Below are positions 7,828 to 14,464 of a stretch of 16,186 nt of DNA, piece by piece. Under the pieces are notes generated by a model that did not search any database, was not told the DNA's origin, and worked only from the letters and a program-made list of their open reading frames with translations. The translations under genes were made by a program, and so were the position numbers. Position 1 is the first letter of the stretch; every line of letters begins with the position of its first letter. The stretch is from SZUA-365 sp034002405. GTDB taxonomy: Bacteria; Bacteroidota; Ignavibacteria; SZUA-365. The stretch spans positions 1 to 16,186 of the forward strand of contig JAVFAS010000069.1 in NCBI GenBank assembly GCA_034002405.1, given 5' to 3'.

Positions 7828-7856
7828 AAGATAGGGAGATTTTGCGTTGCAATCAA
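7828..7856 (-). promoter_or_regulatory. Candidate promoter for the yicC-gmk-rpoZ-coaBC run
   Basis: On the minus strand TTGATT (7851-7856) and TATCTT (7828-7833) are separated by 17 bp and match four of six bases of each sigma-70 consensus box. The -10 box lies 42 bp upstream of the yicC ATG. This is within the 147-bp divergent region (7786-7932) shared with the histidine kinase gene. I see no equally good promoter for the kinase there. Prediction by eye only, and FCB-group bacteria may use a different consensus. Confidence 0.35.
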
Positions 7857-7932
7857 TTACTACTCCCGTTCTACCTTTTTTCATCGAATGCACTATGTTA
7901 CCATTCGATTTTCCCACCCACCGTGCAGCGAC

Positions 7933-9117
7933 ATGAACCGCAGACAGCTCCCGGCCAACTTCAAGATCGTGCTCGTCCTCCTCGCGATCGCCATCGTGAT
8001 TGGAGTCCTCTTCTACACCCAGGCCATTGTCGGGAAGCTGCAGGAACGCGAGCGGCAGAGCGCGCAGCGGTACACGAAGGCCATCGAATGGATCGCGAAG
8101 GACGCCTCGGCGTCGGGGGATTTCACCTTTGCGTTCGAAATGGTCGAGGATATCGACTTCCCCATCCTGATGACCGATGCCGATGGTGTTCCCCTCTCGA
8201 GCCAGAATATCGAAATGGATTCGGCATCGATGACGCCGGAGGAAATCCTCACCGAACACGAGCGGTTGCGGGATGCATTCGCGGAAGCCAATCCACCCAT
8301 CGTCATCGCCTATAACGACACGGTGATCCTCAATTACGTGTACTATGACGAATCCACCCTCGTCAAGCAGCTGCGCGCGCTGCCCTACATCGAGATTCTG
8401 GTGGCAACGATGTTCATTCTCATCGGCTACATCGGCTTCTCCTACATCAAGCGGAGTGAACAGGCGAATATCTGGGTGGGCATGTCGAAGGAAACCGCGC
8501 ATCAATTGGGGACGCCACTGTCGAGCCTGCTCGGCTGGCTCGAGTTGCTGCGAGGACAACAGGACGCACCGGACGAGATGACCCAGACCATCGACGAGAT
8601 GGAGAAGGACGTGCATCGCCTGAATCGCATCGCCCTGCGCTTCTCGAAAATCGGTTCGAAACCGCAGCTCGACGAGCAGAATCTGATGGACACGATCCGC
8701 AAGAGCGCCGAATATTACCGCCGACGCACGCCGCAATTCGGCAAGAAAGTCGACATCATCGTGCCCGACGTTCAGGACGTGCGCGCGCGATACAATGCGG
8801 AATTGATGGAGTGGGTGTTCGAAAACCTTATGAAAAACGCCCTCGACGCGATGGAGCAGAATCAGGGACGTATCGCGTTTTCGGTGCAGCCCGGACACCG
8901 GCACGTGACCATCGATGTGCATGACACGGGCAAGGGCATGGATCAGCGCATGAAAAAGGACATCTTTCGTCCGGGATTCAGCACCAAGAAACGCGGATGG
9001 GGGCTCGGACTTAGTCTTGCACGGCGCATTGTGCAGGATTACCACCATGGGAAGTTGTTTGTGCACGAGACGGCTCCGGGGAAGGGGACGACGTTCCGGA
9101 TTCAACTTCCCGTGTGA
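7933..9117 (+). CDS. Membrane sensor histidine kinase (HQLGTP-type)
   Basis: A 394-residue two-component sensor. The open frame extends far upstream, but only as antisense to gmk and yicC. The protein sequence becomes kinase-like at MNRRQLPANFKIV, so ATG 7933 is chosen. Transmembrane segments are at about 11-28 and 152-170, enclosing a sensor region of about 120 residues. The H-box is KETAHQLGTPLSSL with His190, the N-box ENLMKNALDAM has Asn302, the G1 box is DTGKGM (331-336), and the G2 box is GWGLGLSLARRI (355-366). The catalytic domain is therefore complete. The HQLGTP box in place of HELRTP is a subclass frequent in the Bacteroidota/Chlorobiota group. No response regulator is visible nearby, so its partner and signal are unknown. 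No Shine-Dalgarno is evident. Confidence 0.92.
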   Translation: MNRRQLPANFKIVLVLLAIAIVIGVLFYTQAIVGKLQERERQSAQRYTKAIEWIAKDASASGDFTFAFEMVEDIDFPILMTDADGVPLSSQNIEMDSASMTPEEILTEHERLRDAFAEANPPIVIAYNDTVILNYVYYDESTLVKQLRALPYIEILVATMFILIGYIGFSYIKRSEQANIWVGMSKETAHQLGTPLSSLLGWLELLRGQQDAPDEMTQTIDEMEKDVHRLNRIALRFSKIGSKPQLDEQNLMDTIRKSAEYYRRRTPQFGKKVDIIVPDVQDVRARYNAELMEWVFENLMKNALDAMEQNQGRIAFSVQPGHRHVTIDVHDTGKGMDQRMKKDIFRPGFSTKKRGWGLGLSLARRIVQDYHHGKLFVHETAPGKGTTFRIQLPV

Positions 9118-9143
9118 CTTCTCTCTCAATTCTCCACTGATGC

Positions 9144-9243
9144 NNNNNNNNNNNNNNNNNNNNNNNNNNNNNNNNNNNNNNNNNNNNNNNNNNNNNNNNN
9201 NNNNNNNNNNNNNNNNNNNNNNNNNNNNNNNNNNNNNNNNNNN
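9144..9243. other. Assembly gap (100 N)
   Basis: Exactly 100 N lie between the histidine kinase and ade. A round number is the usual placeholder for a gap of unknown length. The sequence resuming at 9244 consists of atcgag, atcgca, atcgag and atcgat hexamers, suggesting that a tandem repeat broke the assembly. The 242-bp intergenic stretch 9118-9359 otherwise holds only the ade leader. Confidence 0.97.
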
Positions 9244-9267
9244 ATCGAGATCGCAATCGAGATCGAT
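9244..9267. repeat. Short ATCGAN hexamer repeat at gap edge
   Basis: Four consecutive hexamers (atcgag, atcgca, atcgag, atcgat) directly abut the right side of the N run. They may be the end of a longer array lost in the gap. Confidence 0.6.
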
Positions 9268-9285
9268 GGCGATGTTGCGAAAAAC

Positions 9286-9314
9286 TTGACTCCGACCGCA
9301 AAAACCGCTACATA
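9286..9314 (+). promoter_or_regulatory. Candidate ade promoter
   Basis: TTGACT at 9286-9291 is followed after 17 bp by TACATA (9309-9314); an alternative -10 CATAGT starts two bases later. It lies about 45 bp before the ade start. The -35 match is good and the -10 weak. Confidence 0.4.
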
Positions 9315-9343
9315 GTCCTATTCTCGCAACAGAAAAAAAACAC

Positions 9344-9348
9344 AGGAG
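9344..9348 (+). promoter_or_regulatory. ade Shine-Dalgarno site
   Basis: AGGAG lies 11 bases before ATG 9360. It supports this start codon over the internal ATG codons. Confidence 0.65.
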
Positions 9349-9359
9349 TCCGGAACAAC

Positions 9360-11075
9360 ATGGACGACATCCGGCAGAAACTTGCGGTATCGCGCGGTGA
9401 CGAGCCCGCGGATGTGGTTTTCCGAAATGCACGGATCGTGAACGTGCTCAGTGGTGAAATTCATGATGGCGACGTGGCCGTGTCGAACGGGATGGTCGTG
9501 GGCATCGGCGCGTACGAGGGCCGAACGGTGATCGACTGCGAAGGACGCTTCCTCGCACCATCATTCATCGACGCGCACATTCATATCGAGAGCACGATGC
9601 TCACCGTCGCGGAATTCGCCCGCGCGGTGGTGCCGCACGGAACGGGCGCGGTGGTGGCCGATCCACATGAATTCGCGAATGTCGTCGGACTCGAAGGCAT
9701 CGACTATGTGCTCGACGCGGCACGCGCGCTGCCGATCGACGTGTTCGTGATGATGTCCTCCTGCGTGCCCGCCACCCCGCTGGAAACCGCGGGCGCGCGC
9801 CTGACGTCCACCGACATCGTGCTGTACACCGGACGGGAGGACGTGCTCGGCGTGGCCGAACTGATGAATTTTCCCGGCGTGTTCAACGGCATGGAATCAG
9901 AACTGCTGAAGATCGCCGCGGCGCGCGGCAAGCGCGTTGACGGCCATGCGCCGGGACTGCGCGGCCCCCAGCTCGATGCGTACATTCTCGCCGGGGTGCG
10001 CAGCGACCATGAATGCACCACGATCGACGAAGCGCGCGACAAATTGCGCCGCGGCATGCAGATTCTCATGCGCGAAGGAACGGCGGAACGTAACTTGCAC
10101 GACCTTCTGCCGCTGGTCACGGCGGGCAACGCGACGCAGTTCAGCTTCGCCACCGACGACAAGCATCCGGCGGATCTCGCGGATGAAGGACACATCGATC
10201 ATCACGTCCGCGAGGCCATCCGCTCCGGACTCGATCCGATGACCGTGCTGCAGATCGCGACCATCAATACCGCGCGGCACTACCGCATGGAGCGGCATGG
10301 GGCCATCGCGCCGGGATATTGGGCGAATATGATCCTGTTCTCCGATATGCACGACATTCGTGCCGAGGACGTGTATTATCGGGGCGCCCCGGTCGCGCAC
10401 GGCGGCGGTGCGATCGCGGACTTCCCCGCGTCGGGAGACATCGCGAACATGCGGGACACGATGCATGTGGGCGAATTCTGGAAGGATAGCTTCGTCGTTC
10501 CGGTGGTCCCGCACAGCAAGATCAAGGTCATCGATCTCGTCCCCCGCCAGATCATCACCCGTGCGGCCGTCGTCGATCCCCGCATCGAGGACGACGCGGT
10601 CGAAGCGGACGCATCGCGCGACATCCTCAAACTCGTCGTCATCGAGCGACACCGTGCCACCGGAAACATCGGCCATGGCTTCGTGCGCGGTTTCGGCCTG
10701 CGCCGCGGGGCGCTCGCCTCGACGGTGGCGCATGACGCGCACAACATCATCGTCGTCGGTACCAACGACCTCGACATGTACGCCGCGGCGCTGCATCTGA
10801 TCCGCCTCGGCGGCGGACAATGCGTGGTCGCCGACGCGCGGGTGATCGAGGAACTGCCGCTGCCCATCGCCGGCCTCGTTTCCGACCAACCGCTCGAATT
10901 CGTCCGCGGCAAGGTCGAGGCCCTCATCGCCGCCGCCGCATCGCTCGGCTGTACACTCCCCGATCCATTCATGACCCTGAGCTTCCTCGCACTCTCCCCC
11001 ATCCCCGCCCTCAAGGTGACCGACCTCGGCCTCGTCGACGCCGAGCGCTTCGAACTGACATCCCTGTTTGTCTAA
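9360..11075 (+). CDS. ade: Adenine deaminase
   Basis: Converts adenine to hypoxanthine and ammonia in purine salvage. It is a metal-dependent amidohydrolase. The 571-residue length is typical of Ade proteins. Metal-binding and family motifs are visible in order: DAHIHIESTML (71-81), VADPHEFANVVG (99-110), CVPATP, GVAELMNFPGVFNGM, DGHAPGL, DHECTT and FATDDKHPADL. The C-terminal domain has GNIGHGFVRGFGL and ASTVAHDAHNIIVVGTND, which separate adenine deaminase from other amidohydrolases. The ATG has an AGGAG site. Its stop (11073-11075) is followed 11 bp later by the left inverted repeat of the GxxExxY cassette. It is probably transcribed on its own, and no other purine gene is adjacent on this strand. 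Confidence 0.95.
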   Translation: MDDIRQKLAVSRGDEPADVVFRNARIVNVLSGEIHDGDVAVSNGMVVGIGAYEGRTVIDCEGRFLAPSFIDAHIHIESTMLTVAEFARAVVPHGTGAVVADPHEFANVVGLEGIDYVLDAARALPIDVFVMMSSCVPATPLETAGARLTSTDIVLYTGREDVLGVAELMNFPGVFNGMESELLKIAAARGKRVDGHAPGLRGPQLDAYILAGVRSDHECTTIDEARDKLRRGMQILMREGTAERNLHDLLPLVTAGNATQFSFATDDKHPADLADEGHIDHHVREAIRSGLDPMTVLQIATINTARHYRMERHGAIAPGYWANMILFSDMHDIRAEDVYYRGAPVAHGGGAIADFPASGDIANMRDTMHVGEFWKDSFVVPVVPHSKIKVIDLVPRQIITRAAVVDPRIEDDAVEADASRDILKLVVIERHRATGNIGHGFVRGFGLRRGALASTVAHDAHNIIVVGTNDLDMYAAALHLIRLGGGQCVVADARVIEELPLPIAGLVSDQPLEFVRGKVEALIAAAASLGCTLPDPFMTLSFLALSPIPALKVTDLGLVDAERFELTSLFV

Positions 11076-11086
11076 GAGGGAAGAAT

Positions 11087-11127
11087 ACCGCCAAAACGCT
11101 AATTACGCGAAAAAGAAACGCGAAAAT
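11087..11127. repeat. Left inverted-repeat arm of the GxxExxY cassette
   Basis: AT-rich segment beginning ACCGCCAAAACGC and containing ACGCGAAAAAGA and then ACGCGAAA. Compared with the reverse complement of 11581-11621, it matches at roughly 34 of 41 positions with one 1-base gap. The match includes an uninterrupted ACGCGAAAAAGA. Similarity may continue outward to 11081. The arm itself is made of short degenerate direct repeats of an ACGCNAAA word. Confidence 0.85.
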
Positions 11128-11146
11128 TTTATTAGGGAGAACAACC

Positions 11147-11578
11147 ATGAAGCGATTGCATTCATCGCTGCCGGACAGAATCGAGCGGCTCGCCACACAG
11201 ATCGTTGACGCCTGTTACACGGTGCATCGCGAGATGGGACCCGGACTGTTGGAGTCCGTATATGAGGACTGCCTGTGCAGAGAGTTCAATCTTCGACGCA
11301 TGCCATTTGGCAGACAGGTACCGGTTCCCCTCAAGTACAAGGGTGCCGAAATCGCTTCACCCCTCAGACTCGACCTCCTTGTCGATGATACCATCATCCT
11401 CGAGCTGAAATGCGTCCATACCCTCGAGCCCGTGCATGAAGCACAAATTCTCTCCTACCTGCGTCTGGCTTCCAAACCATTGGGCTTTTTAGTAAACTTC
11501 CATGTTCAAAACATCGGATCAGGAATCCGTCGTTATGTGATGAGCGGTAACAATCCGCCGAATTCCGAACACAATTAA
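11147..11578 (+). CDS. GxxExxY-family protein (PD-(D/E)XK nuclease-like)
   Basis: A 143-residue protein with the defining motif GLLESVY (G33, E36, Y39) within REMGPGLLESVYEDCL. A probable PD-(D/E)XK-like core follows: Asp76 in RLDLLV, Glu86 and Lys88 in LELK, then Gln100 in EAQILSYLRL. Family members are about 120-145 residues and their cellular function is not established; nuclease activity is a fold-based guess. The open frame extends upstream, but only in antisense-like sequence within ade. ATG 11147 has an AGGGAGA site 6-8 bases upstream and fits the family N-terminus. Codons such as aga, tta and ttt are more frequent than in ade or mutS, consistent with a different origin. It is enclosed by inverted repeats and stands directly before mutS. 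Confidence 0.88.
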   Translation: MKRLHSSLPDRIERLATQIVDACYTVHREMGPGLLESVYEDCLCREFNLRRMPFGRQVPVPLKYKGAEIASPLRLDLLVDDTIILELKCVHTLEPVHEAQILSYLRLASKPLGFLVNFHVQNIGSGIRRYVMSGNNPPNSEHN

Positions 11579-11580
11579 TC

Positions 11581-11621
11581 ATCTTTCGCGTCTCTTTTTC
11601 GCGTCTTCGCGATTTAGCGGT
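11581..11621. repeat. Right inverted-repeat arm of the GxxExxY cassette
   Basis: Reads TTTCGCGTCTCTTTTTCGCG on the plus strand from 11585, then ends in TTTAGCGGT. Its reverse complement aligns with 11087-11127. It starts 2 bp after the GxxExxY stop codon and ends 8 bp before the mutS ATG, so it makes up most of the mutS leader. Confidence 0.85.
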
Positions 11622-11629
11622 TTTTTCTT

Positions 11630-14242
11630 ATGTCTACTCCCCTCATGCGGCAATATCAGAAGATCAAGTCCGAATATCCGGATGCGATCCTTCTGTTCCG
11701 TATGGGCGATTTCTTCGAGACGTTCGAGGAAGATGCGATCACCGCGGCGCGGGTGCTGGGCATCACGCTGACGCGGCGGTCGAATGGCGCGGCGAGCGAG
11801 GTGCCGCTGGCGGGGTTTCCGCATCACGCACTGGATGCGTACCTGCCGAAGCTCGTACGGGCGGGACTGCGTGTCGCCGTGTGCGAGCAGCTCGAGGATC
11901 CGAAAAAAGCCAAGGGCATCGTCAAACGCGACGTGGTCGAAGTGGTCACACCGGGCGTGGTGTTCACCGACAAGCTGCTCGACCACAAACAATATAATTT
12001 CCTCGCCTCGGTGGCATTCCACGGTGGCATGGCGGGGGTCGCCTTCGTCGACGCGTCAACCGGCGATTTCTACACCACGGAGATGCCCGAGCGGGAACTC
12101 CGCGACCGGCTCGAAACCATCGGTCCGTCGGAAGTGCTGCTGGCGAAAAAAGACATCGACCATTTCCACGATCTCTTCGGCCGCGATCCCCTGCGCGTGC
12201 CGCTGACCAAGCTCGACGACTGGCTCTATGCGCGCGACACGGCGTATGAACTCTTGGTGACGCATTTCCGCACGCAGTCGCTCAAGGGTTTCGGCATCGA
12301 GGAATTGCACGCGGGCGTCATCGCGGCCGGCGCGGCACTGCATTACCTCAAGGAGACGCAGAAAGCCAATCTCCCGCATCTCCGCGGCATCCGGCATTTC
12401 GTGGCCGACGAGTACATCACGCTCGACGCGGCGACACGGCGCAATCTCGAGATCGTCACCGCGATCGGCGAAGGCGGGCGTGACGGCACCCTCGTGTCCA
12501 TTCTCGACCGCACCGCGACCTCGATGGGCGGGCGGCTGTTCAAGTACTGGATCACGCATCCGCTCAAATCGCTCGAACCCATCCAGCAACGGCTGCGCGC
12601 GGTGCGGGAACTGACCATCGCGCACGAACGCCGCGATCAGCTGCACGCATTGCTCGGGGAGATGGTGGACTTCGACCGGCTCACCGGGCGCATCTGCACG
12701 GGACGCGCGATGCCGCGGGAACTGACCGCCCTGCGCGCGTCGCTGCGACGGGTTCCCCTGCTGCGCGATGCCCTCGCCGATGTGGAGTCGGAATCCCTTC
12801 GCGCGCTGCACGGACAGATCGAACCGCTCGACGATGTTGCCCGCCTGATCGACGAGACCCTTGCCGACGATCCCCCGATGAATCTCAACGATGGCGGTGC
12901 CATCCGCGCGGGCTTCCATGCCGAACTCGACGAGATCCGCGAGATCGCGCTGCATGGGAAGGAGTGGTTCCGCAACTACCAGGAGACGCTGCGGCGCGAG
13001 ACGGGAATCGGATCGTTGCGTCTGGAATACAACAAGGCCTTCGGGTATTTCATCAACGTGTCGAACGCCAATCTCGACAAGGTGCCCGCCCATTTCATCC
13101 GCCGGCAGACGCTGACCAACGCCGAACGCTTCGTCACCCCGGAGTTGAAGGAATACGAGGACAAGGTGCTCAACGCGCGCGAGCAGATCGTGACGCTCGA
13201 AACCGAGCTGTTCAACGAACTGCGCATGGCCGTGGCCGCGACGGCGGAGCGGCTGCAGCAGCTCTCGCGCGCCCTCGCCATCCTCGACTGCCTCGCCGGA
13301 CTCGCGATCGCGGCGGTGGAATTCGGATATGTCTGTCCCACGGTCAACGACGGAACGGACATCGTCATCCACGAAGGACGCCATCCCGTCGTCGAGCGTC
13401 TGCTTCCGCCGGGCGAACGCTTCGTCGCCAATGACGTGCTGCTCGGCGCCGACGAGCAGATCATGATCATCACCGGACCGAACATGAGCGGCAAGAGTAC
13501 CTATCTGCGGCAGACCGGCCTGATCGTGCTGCTGGCGCAGATCGGCAGCTTCGTCCCGGCGCGCGAGGCCCGCATCGGCATCGTCGACCGCATTTTTACC
13601 CGCGTCGGCGCCTCCGACAACATCGCCGCGGGGGAAAGCACCTTCCTCGTCGAGATGCACGAGGCCGCGAACATCCTCAACAACGCCACACCGAACAGCC
13701 TCGTGCTGCTCGACGAAATCGGACGGGGCACCTCCACGTTCGACGGCATCTCCATCGCCTGGGCGATCACCGAATATCTGCATGACCAGCCGGAGAGCCG
13801 CGCGAAAACGATGTTCGCCACCCATTATCACGAACTCAACGAAATGGCCGATATCTTTCCGCGCATCCGGAACTACAAGGTCGAGGTGCGGGAGTATCAG
13901 GATAAAGTCATCTTTTTACGGAACGTATCCCGCGGGACCGCCGATCACAGCTACGGCATCCAGGTCGCGCAGATGGCGGGCCTGCCCGACGCGGTGATCG
14001 CGCGCGCGAAACAGGTGCTGCACTCGCTCGAGGGACAGGACCTGACCGTGCTCGCCGCGCGCAGTGACGAGGAAGCCCGCGCCAAGCTCTCCCAGCGCGC
14101 CCGGCAGTTCCAGATCAGCCTCTTCGAAGCAAGCGACATGGAACTGAAAGACCGGCTCCGCGCGATCGACATCAACACGCTTTCACCCGTCGATGCGTGG
14201 AAGTTGCTTGACGAATTGAAGAAAATGGCTGATGGCTGTTAG
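11630..14242 (+). CDS. mutS: DNA mismatch repair protein MutS
   Basis: Recognises mismatches and small loops and starts mismatch repair. It is 870 residues, full length for MutS1. The mismatch-binding motif is F28-x-E30 in MGDFFETF. The connector, core (levers) and clamp domains follow, and the ATPase domain carries Walker A GPNMSGKST (about 616-624), the SDNIAAGESTFLVEM signature, Walker B VLLDEIGRGTSTFDG (about 690-705) and the ATHYHEL segment. The C-terminus ends in LDELKKMADGC. The last five codons and the stop lie inside a heptanucleotide array, so the native end has probably been altered. The start is ATG 11630, with no Shine-Dalgarno, because the leader is the right arm of the GxxExxY cassette. 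No mutL is in the window. Confidence 0.97.
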   Translation: MSTPLMRQYQKIKSEYPDAILLFRMGDFFETFEEDAITAARVLGITLTRRSNGAASEVPLAGFPHHALDAYLPKLVRAGLRVAVCEQLEDPKKAKGIVKRDVVEVVTPGVVFTDKLLDHKQYNFLASVAFHGGMAGVAFVDASTGDFYTTEMPERELRDRLETIGPSEVLLAKKDIDHFHDLFGRDPLRVPLTKLDDWLYARDTAYELLVTHFRTQSLKGFGIEELHAGVIAAGAALHYLKETQKANLPHLRGIRHFVADEYITLDAATRRNLEIVTAIGEGGRDGTLVSILDRTATSMGGRLFKYWITHPLKSLEPIQQRLRAVRELTIAHERRDQLHALLGEMVDFDRLTGRICTGRAMPRELTALRASLRRVPLLRDALADVESESLRALHGQIEPLDDVARLIDETLADDPPMNLNDGGAIRAGFHAELDEIREIALHGKEWFRNYQETLRRETGIGSLRLEYNKAFGYFINVSNANLDKVPAHFIRRQTLTNAERFVTPELKEYEDKVLNAREQIVTLETELFNELRMAVAATAERLQQLSRALAILDCLAGLAIAAVEFGYVCPTVNDGTDIVIHEGRHPVVERLLPPGERFVANDVLLGADEQIMIITGPNMSGKSTYLRQTGLIVLLAQIGSFVPAREARIGIVDRIFTRVGASDNIAAGESTFLVEMHEAANILNNATPNSLVLLDEIGRGTSTFDGISIAWAITEYLHDQPESRAKTMFATHYHELNEMADIFPRIRNYKVEVREYQDKVIFLRNVSRGTADHSYGIQVAQMAGLPDAVIARAKQVLHSLEGQDLTVLAARSDEEARAKLSQRARQFQISLFEASDMELKDRLRAIDINTLSPVDAWKLLDELKKMADGC

Positions 14243-14315
14243 CTGATAGCTGATGGCTGATGGCTGATGGCTGATAGCTGATGGCTGATAGCTGATGGCT
14301 GATAGTTGATGGTTG
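14225..14315. repeat. Heptanucleotide tandem array (ATGGCTG/ATAGCTG), 13 units
   Basis: Thirteen in-register 7-bp units: ATGGCTG twice, TTAGCTG, ATAGCTG, ATGGCTG three times, ATAGCTG, ATGGCTG, ATAGCTG, ATGGCTG, ATAGTTG and ATGGTTG. The array begins exactly at codon 866 (Met) of mutS and supplies codons M-A-D-G-C and the TAG stop (14240-14242). It shares the (A/T)T(G/A)GCTG unit, in the same strand orientation, with the array at 4683-4763. There are no spacers, so it is not a CRISPR array. Confidence 0.95.
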
Positions 14316-14374
14316 ATGCGAGCACGATCGGCGTACGGCGAAGATGCGTATCCGAGTCTGTCGCGTACCCTATG

Positions 14375-14394
14375 GAGGGAATTTTTTTCCCCTC
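14375..14394 (+). promoter_or_regulatory. Imperfect palindrome upstream of the E1 gene
   Basis: GAGGGAA and TTCCCCTC flank a T-rich centre and could form a short hairpin with one bulge. No U-tract follows, so it is a poor intrinsic terminator. It may be a leader hairpin, an operator, or chance. Confidence 0.25.
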
Positions 14395-14402
14395 GCGGCG
14401 GT

Positions 14403-14423
14403 TACAATTATCTGAATTATCTG
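14403..14423 (+). promoter_or_regulatory. Candidate -10 box and 9-bp direct repeat before the E1 gene
   Basis: TACAAT (14403-14408) resembles a -10 element. It overlaps two adjacent perfect copies of AATTATCTG (14406-14414 and 14415-14423). This is an AT-rich island about 40-60 bp before the E1 start. No -35 box at the right spacing is visible, so the promoter call is weak. Confidence 0.3.
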
Positions 14424-14453
14424 TGTGTTACTGAGTCCATCGTCCCTGAATCC

Positions 14454-14457
14454 GGAG
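14454..14457 (+). promoter_or_regulatory. E1 gene Shine-Dalgarno site
   Basis: GGAG lies 7 bases before ATG 14465. It favours this start over the overlapping ATG at 14461, whose frame meets a stop after about 40 codons. Confidence 0.65.
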
Positions 14458-14464
14458 TACATGC

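Larger units (their letters stand above)
11087..11621 (+). mobile_element. Putative GxxExxY cassette bounded by inverted repeats
   Basis: A 535-bp unit consisting of one small gene (11147-11578) between two imperfect inverted repeats of about 41 bp. It sits between ade and mutS, with arms visibly more AT-rich than the neighbouring genes. No transposase is encoded, and no flush target duplication was found. The composite resembles a mobilised or repeat-associated ORF unit. Calling it mobile is inference from the structure alone. Confidence 0.45.

Noticed and set aside
6355..7932. Apparent 920-residue protein formed by extending the histidine kinase upstream
   Set aside because: The upstream 526 codons are antisense to gmk and yicC; kinase-like sequence begins at ATG 7933.
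7816..9432. Minus-strand open frame crossing the N run
   Set aside because: It depends on reading through 100 unknown bases and is antisense to the kinase.
11069..11636. TGTCTA direct repeat (11069-11074 and 11631-11636) as a target-site duplication of the GxxExxY cassette
   Set aside because: The copies lie 9-12 bp outside the arms and inside the coding ends of ade and mutS. A 6-bp match at that distance is easily chance.
12056..13831. Minus-strand open frame of 591 codons opposite mutS
   Set aside because: mutS is complete and conserved across this span; the opposite frame is a codon-bias shadow.
14225..14315. CRISPR-like array
   Set aside because: The 7-bp units are contiguous with no unique spacers, and no cas gene is present.
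14375..14394. Intrinsic terminator for mutS
   Set aside because: The stem is short and bulged, its T-rich stretch is in the loop, and no U-tract follows.
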